Source: Pontibacter virosus
GTDB lineage: Bacteria; Bacteroidota; Bacteroidia; Cytophagales; Hymenobacteraceae
Direction: 5' to 3'
Length of the DNA stretch: 64,000 nt
Assembly: GCF_003096355.1 (NCBI RefSeq)
Contig: NZ_QEKI01000001.1
Location: 310,001 to 374,000 of the forward strand
This document shows positions 59,764-64,000 of this stretch, piece by piece. The notes under the pieces were generated by a model that was given only the letters and a program-made list of their open reading frames with translations, searched no databases and was not told the origin of the DNA. Both the position numbers and the translations under genes were made by a program. Positions within the stretch are counted from its first letter, which is position 1. Every line of letters starts with the position of its first letter.

Positions 59764-59799
59764 CAGAAAAGCCGGAGCTAATGCCCCGGCTTTTCTGTT
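59762..59799. terminator. Bidirectional terminator between the glycosyltransferase and ahcY
   Basis: Perfect 14-base arms AACAGAAAAGCCGG and complement flank a ten-base loop. Poly-A/T sides give U-runs in both directions between two converging genes. Confidence 0.88.
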
Positions 59800-59817
59800 T
59801 ATACCTAGTTCTTAAGC

Positions 59818-61125
59818 TTAGTATCTGTAATATTCCGGCTTGTAAGGACCTTCTACTTCCACACCAATGTAGGCAGCCTGATCCGGACGAAGCTCGTCCA
59901 GTTCTACGCCGATCTTGCTCAGGTGCAGGCGAGCCACTTTCTCGTCCAGGTGCTTCGGCAGGGTGTATACCTTGTTCTCGTACGCATCTGCGTTTGTCCA
60001 AAGCTCTAGCTGCGCCAGTGTTTGGTTAGAGAAAGAGTTAGACATTACAAACGAAGGGTGACCAGTTGCGCAACCCAGGTTTACCAGGCGGCCTTCAGCC
60101 AGAATGATGATGTCTTTGCCTTCGATGTTGTACAGGTCAACCTGCGGCTTAATGGTATCTTTTGTATGACCGTAAGCACCGTTTAACCAGGCCATGTCGA
60201 TCTCGTTGTCGAAGTGACCGATGTTACAAACGATGGCCTTGTCTTTCAGGCTGCGGAAATGCTGCTCTGAAATGATGTCTTTGTTACCAGTGGCAGTTAC
60301 CACAATGTCGGCTTCTTTTACGGCATCAACCATTTTCTTCACAGCAAAGCCATCCATGGCAGCCTGCAGGGCGCAGATCGGGTCAATTTCGGTTACAATA
60401 ACACGGGCACCGGCACCACGAAGTGAAGCGGCAGAACCTTTACCCACGTCACCATAACCCGCTACTACTGCTACTTTACCGGCCATCATCACATCCGTAG
60501 CACGACGGATCGCGTCTACCAGAGACTCTTTACAGCCGTACTTGTTATCGAACTTCGACTTCGTAACAGAGTCGTTTACGTTGATGGCAGGCATTGGCAA
60601 TGTACCGTTTTTCACACGCTCGTACAGACGGTGAACACCAGTAGTTGTTTCTTCAGATAGGCCTTTGATGCCAGGAGCCAGTTCCGGGTATTTGTCCAGC
60701 ACCATGTTGGTCAGGTCACCACCGTCGTCCAGAATCATGTTCAGTGGCTTGCTTTCGTCACCGAAGAACAAAGTTTGCTCGATGCACCAGTCAAATTCCT
60801 CGGCTGTCATTCCTTTCCAGGCATACACTGAAATACCGGCTGCGGCAATTGCGGCAGCCGCATGATCCTGCGTAGAGAAGATGTTGCACGACGACCAGGT
60901 AACTTCAGCACCCAGTTCCACCAATGTTTCGATCAGCACGGCAGTCTGGATAGTCATGTGCAGACAGCCAGCGATGCGGGCTCCGGCAAGTGGCTTGCTT
61001 GGGCCATACTCCTCGCGAATAGCCATCAGGCCAGGCATTTCGGCCTCAGCCAATCTGATCTCTTTGCGGCCCCACTCGGCCAGCGAAATATCTTTTACTT
61101 TGTACTTGAGTGTTGTATCAATCAT
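59818..61125 (-). CDS. ahcY: Adenosylhomocysteinase
   Basis: Splits S-adenosylhomocysteine to homocysteine and adenosine, clearing the by-product of methylation. It has 435 residues with tight NAD binding: [20 protein letters not shown]. Substrate contacts such as [16 protein letters not shown] and HFDNEIDM are intact, and the C-terminal KPEYYRY closes the NAD site. No SAH riboswitch was recognised upstream; the promoter is TTG-N20-TAATTTTG. Confidence 0.98.
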   Translation of the reverse strand: MIDTTLKYKVKDISLAEWGRKEIRLAEAEMPGLMAIREEYGPSKPLAGARIAGCLHMTIQTAVLIETLVELGAEVTWSSCNIFSTQDHAAAAIAAAGISVYAWKGMTAEEFDWCIEQTLFFGDESKPLNMILDDGGDLTNMVLDKYPELAPGIKGLSEETTTGVHRLYERVKNGTLPMPAINVNDSVTKSKFDNKYGCKESLVDAIRRATDVMMAGKVAVVAGYGDVGKGSAASLRGAGARVIVTEIDPICALQAAMDGFAVKKMVDAVKEADIVVTATGNKDIISEQHFRSLKDKAIVCNIGHFDNEIDMAWLNGAYGHTKDTIKPQVDLYNIEGKDIIILAEGRLVNLGCATGHPSFVMSNSFSNQTLAQLELWTNADAYENKVYTLPKHLDEKVARLHLSKIGVELDELRPDQAAYIGVEVEGPYKPEYYRY

Positions 61126-61150
61126 ATTCTACTTTTTTCTTAAGGAAGCA

Positions 61151-61181
61151 CAAAATTACAAAATTTATCCTTCATCTTCAA
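61151..61181 (-). promoter_or_regulatory. Promoter TTG-N20-TAATTTTG for ahcY
   Basis: On the minus strand TTG at 61179-61181 is 20 bases before TAATTTTG at 61151-61158, 25 bases before the ATG. A good match to the phylum consensus. Confidence 0.65.
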
Positions 61182-61238
61182 CAGAATTGCACTACTCAAC
61201 TGTAAATCAAGAAGTTTAGTTTCCCGCTAAATACAGAA

Positions 61239-61259
61239 GCCCGTGCCAATGGCACAGGC
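61239..61259 (-). terminator. Terminator after the DUF4397 gene
   Basis: On the minus strand GCCTGTGCC pairs with GGCACGGGC through nine positions with one G-U, around an ATT loop. A T-rich stretch follows weakly. It lies between the DUF4397 stop and ahcY promoter. Confidence 0.65.
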
Positions 61260-61286
61260 CTCTAATAAGTATAGTCTCCTTCGCGT

Positions 61287-61976
61287 TTATCGGTTTATGA
61301 TAATCTCAGCACCAAGTGAGTTCGTATTGTCAGCAGGTGGTGTTACAAAGCCTCTTGCAAAAACGGTATAGATACGACCACTGGCTAGCTGCACGTTTGG
61401 CACGGCCAGCACAACAGTTTCTGTTCCGGCCAGGCGCACTTCCAGGTTATAAGAGCCTGCCGCCACTGGAGCAAAGGTAGAAGCTTCTTTGAACTCACTG
61501 TTGCTGAACAGCACCGGACCACCCGTTACAGCCACGTCCACTGCAGGGGCATCTGGCGAGAGGTGTACAAAACGCACATGCGCATTACCAGAGGCTGGAG
61601 CCGTCAGGTCATCCATCAGCACCAGTGGCTCAATGTTGCTCAAAGTGTTGATCGCGAACACTGAGTAGTTCATGTTACGCTCCAAGTCCAGGTCGGCATT
61701 GATTACGGAAGTGTTGGTGCCGGCTGCATTTACTTTTATGTTGCGACGACCCGCTGGCACTTCGAGGTAGCCTGTGTTGTTCGGGAATGTAAGGGCAGCT
61801 GTGTTTACCTTCTCATTGTCCACCAGCAGGTCGACGCCCGGTGCGTCAGGCGAGGCGTGCACCACCAGCACATTGGCATTCTCGATGGCCGTCATGTCAT
61901 CGTCGTCGTCATCGCAGCTTGTAAGTACCATGGCCGGCAGCACTGCCAGCATCATGATTTTCATCCATTTCTTCAT
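61287..61976 (-). CDS. DUF4397 domain lipoprotein, probably surface-exposed
   Basis: A lipoprotein of unknown function. The signal peptide ends in the lipobox LTSC at residues 18-21, directly followed by six Asp residues, resembling the acidic surface-export signal of Bacteroidota lipoproteins. The rest holds two DUF4397-type beta domains at about 33-125 and 130-225, each with a VHASPDAPGVDLLVD- or VHLSPDAPAVDVAVT-like opening. No catalytic motif is seen. The gene is single, between ahcY and a divergent methyltransferase gene. Confidence 0.9.
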   Translation of the reverse strand: MKKWMKIMMLAVLPAMVLTSCDDDDDDMTAIENANVLVVHASPDAPGVDLLVDNEKVNTAALTFPNNTGYLEVPAGRRNIKVNAAGTNTSVINADLDLERNMNYSVFAINTLSNIEPLVLMDDLTAPASGNAHVRFVHLSPDAPAVDVAVTGGPVLFSNSEFKEASTFAPVAAGSYNLEVRLAGTETVVLAVPNVQLASGRIYTVFARGFVTPPADNTNSLGAEIIINR

Positions 61977-62096
61977 AGTAGTCTAATAAATTATTTATTA
62001 AAAAATTTCTTTTAGCTGTGAATACAACCAGCAGGTATAAGGATTGTTTGTGGTAGCTAAACTTTTATGGAAAAAAAACGAGGCTGATTAAATTTG

Positions 62097-62104
62097 TACC
62101 TTTG
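62097..62104 (+). promoter_or_regulatory. Promoter -7 element TACCTTTG before the THUMP-like methyltransferase
   Basis: An exact TAnnTTTG match nine bases before the chosen ATG, so the transcript would be nearly leaderless. No -33 TTG was found at the usual distance. Confidence 0.45.
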
Positions 62105-62113
62105 CAGCGGTCC

Positions 62114-63310
62114 ATGAAACACTATACTCCGGAAGAGAAAGATTTTATACAACTGCACCAGCACCGCAATCCCGCTGAGCTGATGCTTCAGGCAAGCCGT
62201 TACCCACATTTGCCGGTTGCTGAGTTGGTTAAACAGATACAGGCGCGGCAGAAAGCGGCGGACAAGCTTCCAACATGGGTGGCGCACCCGGATGTGGTTT
62301 TTCCGACGTCATTGTCTGTAGAGCAAACGTCTTCAGAGGCAACCGCAGCCTACAAAGCGTCAGTTGTGGAGGGCAAACTGCTCATCGACCTGACAGGTGG
62401 GTTTGGGGTGGACAGCTTCTTTTTCGCAAAACGGTTTGAGGAAGTGGTACATGTGGAGCAGAATAGCGAGCTATCAGAAATAGCCGCCTATAATTTTAAA
62501 CTGCTGGGCGCTGGGAACATCGATGCTGTAAACACGACTGCTGAAGATTTCCTGCAAAACTTTACCGGTCGTGCCGATGTGCTATACCTGGACCCGGCAC
62601 GGCGTGGCGATAGGCACGAGAAAGTACACCTGCTACAAGACTGCGAACCGGATGTGTTGCAGCTACTGCCTCTGCTATTTGAAAAAGCGGATGCGGTGCT
62701 GCTTAAAACCTCACCTATGCTCGATATTGAGCTGGCCCTGGAGCAACTGGGCTCCACAGCACAGGTATGGGTGATCGCGCTGCACAACGAATGTAAGGAA
62801 GTGCTCTACCTGCTTCAGCCCCATGCGGCCACCAACCCTGCGCGCCATGCGGTCAACTTACTACCGGACGGTAGCTTACAGTCGCTCACCTTTCATAGAG
62901 AGCAGGAAGAGCAGACATCTGTCAGCTTTGCCGACCCGAAAGCATATCTTTACGAGCCCAACTCGGCTATACTTAAATCAGGAGCCTACCGCAGTGTGGC
63001 TGGCCAATATGGTCTACACAAGCTGCATCCCAACAGTCACCTCTATACCTCCGACCAGCTTATAACTGATTTTCCCGGCCGCGCTTTTGTCTGCCAAGGT
63101 ATAGGGCGCTATAATAAGAAAGAGCTCCTGGCCAGACTGCCGCAGCGCAAGGCCAATATCACGGTGCGCAATTTTCCGGACTCGGTAGCCGAAATTCGTA
63201 AGAAGACAGGTATAAAAGAAGGCGGTGAGGACTATCTCTTCTTTTCAACAGACATGCACCAGAAGCCAATTGTGATATACTGCCGGAAAGTGCCAGCTCC
63301 CATAAAGTAA
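62114..63310 (+). CDS. Class I SAM methyltransferase with THUMP-like C-terminal domain
   Basis: Predicted RNA- or nucleotide-modifying methyltransferase, substrate not known. The start giving MKHYTPEEKDF makes 398 residues. The N-terminal part is helical to about 85. The SAM-binding motif LLIDLTGGFGVDSFFFAKRF lies near residue 95-115, the acidic motif VVHVEQNSEL follows, and the catalytic-style motif is VLYLDPARRGDRHEK near 160. The C-terminal part, ending KPIVIYCRKVP, matches the THUMP-like domain (PF18096 style). It is alone after the DUF4397 gene. A possible stem pairs its last codons with bases 63330-63347. Confidence 0.87.
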   Translation: MKHYTPEEKDFIQLHQHRNPAELMLQASRYPHLPVAELVKQIQARQKAADKLPTWVAHPDVVFPTSLSVEQTSSEATAAYKASVVEGKLLIDLTGGFGVDSFFFAKRFEEVVHVEQNSELSEIAAYNFKLLGAGNIDAVNTTAEDFLQNFTGRADVLYLDPARRGDRHEKVHLLQDCEPDVLQLLPLLFEKADAVLLKTSPMLDIELALEQLGSTAQVWVIALHNECKEVLYLLQPHAATNPARHAVNLLPDGSLQSLTFHREQEEQTSVSFADPKAYLYEPNSAILKSGAYRSVAGQYGLHKLHPNSHLYTSDQLITDFPGRAFVCQGIGRYNKKELLARLPQRKANITVRNFPDSVAEIRKKTGIKEGGEDYLFFSTDMHQKPIVIYCRKVPAPIK

Positions 63311-63602
63311 TTTTTTCATATTTATTTAAGGCACTTTAATTTTCCGGCCTCTTCCCAAAGTACAACCCGTCTTTTGGCCATCTATCGCCATTTAGTTGCT
63401 CAATAAGCTCACTAATAAGCACATACACCCACTGTTATACTTGCATAACGCTATATAAACATACTGTTTATAGCCGGTTTTATTGCTATACCTGTTCTAA
63501 CACGGATAACTCTAAATTACTAACTGTTAAAAACTTAACTCGTAAAATAGAGAGTCCCGTCCGAAACGGAGACATCATGTTCAATTTAAATACACGAAAG
63601 CT
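63311..63602. other. Intergenic region before the last partial gene
   Basis: It starts with a possible terminator: GGCACTTT at 63330-63337 can pair with AAAGTGCC inside the end of the methyltransferase gene (63287-63294). The rest is A/T-rich with one CTATACCTG word at about 63486. It presumably holds the promoter of the next gene, but no TAnnTTTG element with proper spacing was found. Frames on the minus strand here are shadows. Confidence 0.4.
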
Positions 63603-64000
63603 ATGAAACGTAATAATGAGGAAAATCAGAATCAGAATATGAAACGCGGTAATGAGGATAACCTGAACCAAAATCAGGGTCAGAATCAAAATCGTAACAG
63701 TAATCAAAATCAACCAAGAAACCAATCCGGCGAGTTTGAGAGCACTTCCCGTTCTCAGAACAATCCTTCCGGCCAGAGCGGTCGAGGTTCGCAGGCAAGT
63801 AACAGCAACCAGGGCCAGGGCTGGCACGGTGACTCAGAAGGCCATGCACAGGCCGGCCGTCAGAGCCATAAGAACGACAGTTCATCGTCTTCTATAAGTA
63901 ACAGTTCATCTCAAAGTGGACAGTCACAGGCCAGAAGTGGCAGTCAGTCCCAAGGCAGAACAAGCGATCAGACGCAGGCCAAGAGCAGTAACCAGTCTCA
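63603..64000 (+). CDS. Asn/Gln/Ser-rich low-complexity protein, partial (runs off the window)
   Basis: The frame stays open from an ATG to the window end (132 codons). The first 40 residues are mostly Asn, Gln, Arg and Glu (MKRNNEENQNQNMKRGNEDN). The rest is rich in Ser, Gln and Gly. Near residues 74-92 a GWHGDSEGHAQAGRQSHKND segment resembles the KGG-type repeat of bacterial general-stress proteins, in which a short charged unit is followed by a Gly-Gly or Gly-Arg turn. No signal peptide is seen. It may be an intrinsically disordered stress protein; its length and end are unknown. Confidence 0.6.
   Translation, partial: MKRNNEENQNQNMKRGNEDNLNQNQGQNQNRNSNQNQPRNQSGEFESTSRSQNNPSGQSGRGSQASNSNQGQGWHGDSEGHAQAGRQSHKNDSSSSSISNSSSQSGQSQARSGSQSQGRTSDQTQAKSSNQS

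Noticed and set aside
61126-61238. A SAM- or SAH-sensing riboswitch before ahcY
   Set aside because: The leader is only about 20 bases after the promoter and shows no conserved pairing, so there is no room for a riboswitch.
63486-63885. Two minus-strand frames opposite the last partial gene
   Set aside because: They are repeats of Ile/Leu/Thr or Asp/Ser caused by reading the AAT/CAG-rich strand backwards.

Overview
The window comes from a member of the Bacteroidota. It is most likely a Cytophagales bacterium of the Hymenobacteraceae (Pontibacter-like), but this rests on gene order and protein style, not on a database search. Supporting signs are the Bacteroidota promoter form TTG-N19-21-TAnnTTTG seen before several operons, a DUF3467 gene between rpoC and rpsL, zinc-free S14 and L36, a two-component sensor with beta-propeller repeats, a lipoprotein with an acidic run after the lipobox cysteine, and SAM-methyltransferases of types common in that phylum.

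Layout. Bases 1-742 hold no convincing gene, only a mosaic of short hairpin repeats. Bases 743-14679 carry ordinary metabolic and accessory genes: dapF with a GNAT acetyltransferase, an rRNA-methyltransferase-like gene, an AT-rich gene for a membrane-anchored PD-(D/E)XK nuclease-like protein, ppx, a large exported repeat protein, a malate/lactate dehydrogenase with a small membrane protein, an HscA-type Hsp70, an XRE membrane regulator, divIC, and eno preceded by carA.

Bases 14705-46324 are one minus-strand block of information-processing genes. In transcription order it runs tRNA-Tyr, tRNA-Gly, tRNA-Thr, tuf, tRNA-Trp, secE, nusG, rplKAJL, rpoBC, DUF3467, rpsL, rpsG, fusA, rpsJ, the S10 genes, the spc genes with secY, map, infA and rpmJ, and the alpha genes ending at rplQ. 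It is punctuated by a near-ideal promoter before tRNA-Tyr, promoters before rpsL and rplC, tandem terminator-like hairpins between rplL and rpoB, a terminator after rpsJ and one after rplQ. It thus combines the L11/rpoBC, str, S10, spc and alpha operons of other bacteria.

Bases 46365-63310 return to mixed genes: an M1 aminopeptidase lipoprotein; a biotin carrier protein, pyrH and frr; an ECF sigma factor and zinc-type anti-sigma factor followed by gmk and nadD; a fused double glycosyltransferase; a propeller histidine kinase with a LytTR response regulator; another glycosyltransferase; ahcY; a DUF4397 lipoprotein; and a THUMP-like methyltransferase. The window ends inside an Asn/Gln/Ser-rich reading frame that begins at 63603.

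The most unusual signals are the heavily repeated word AGGTATA/TATACCT (far above chance outside the ribosomal block and near chance within it), the AT-rich TerB-like plus PD-(D/E)XK gene, the double glycosyltransferase fusion, a TACGGAA repeat cluster in a divergent control region, and the tandem rplL-rpoB hairpins.
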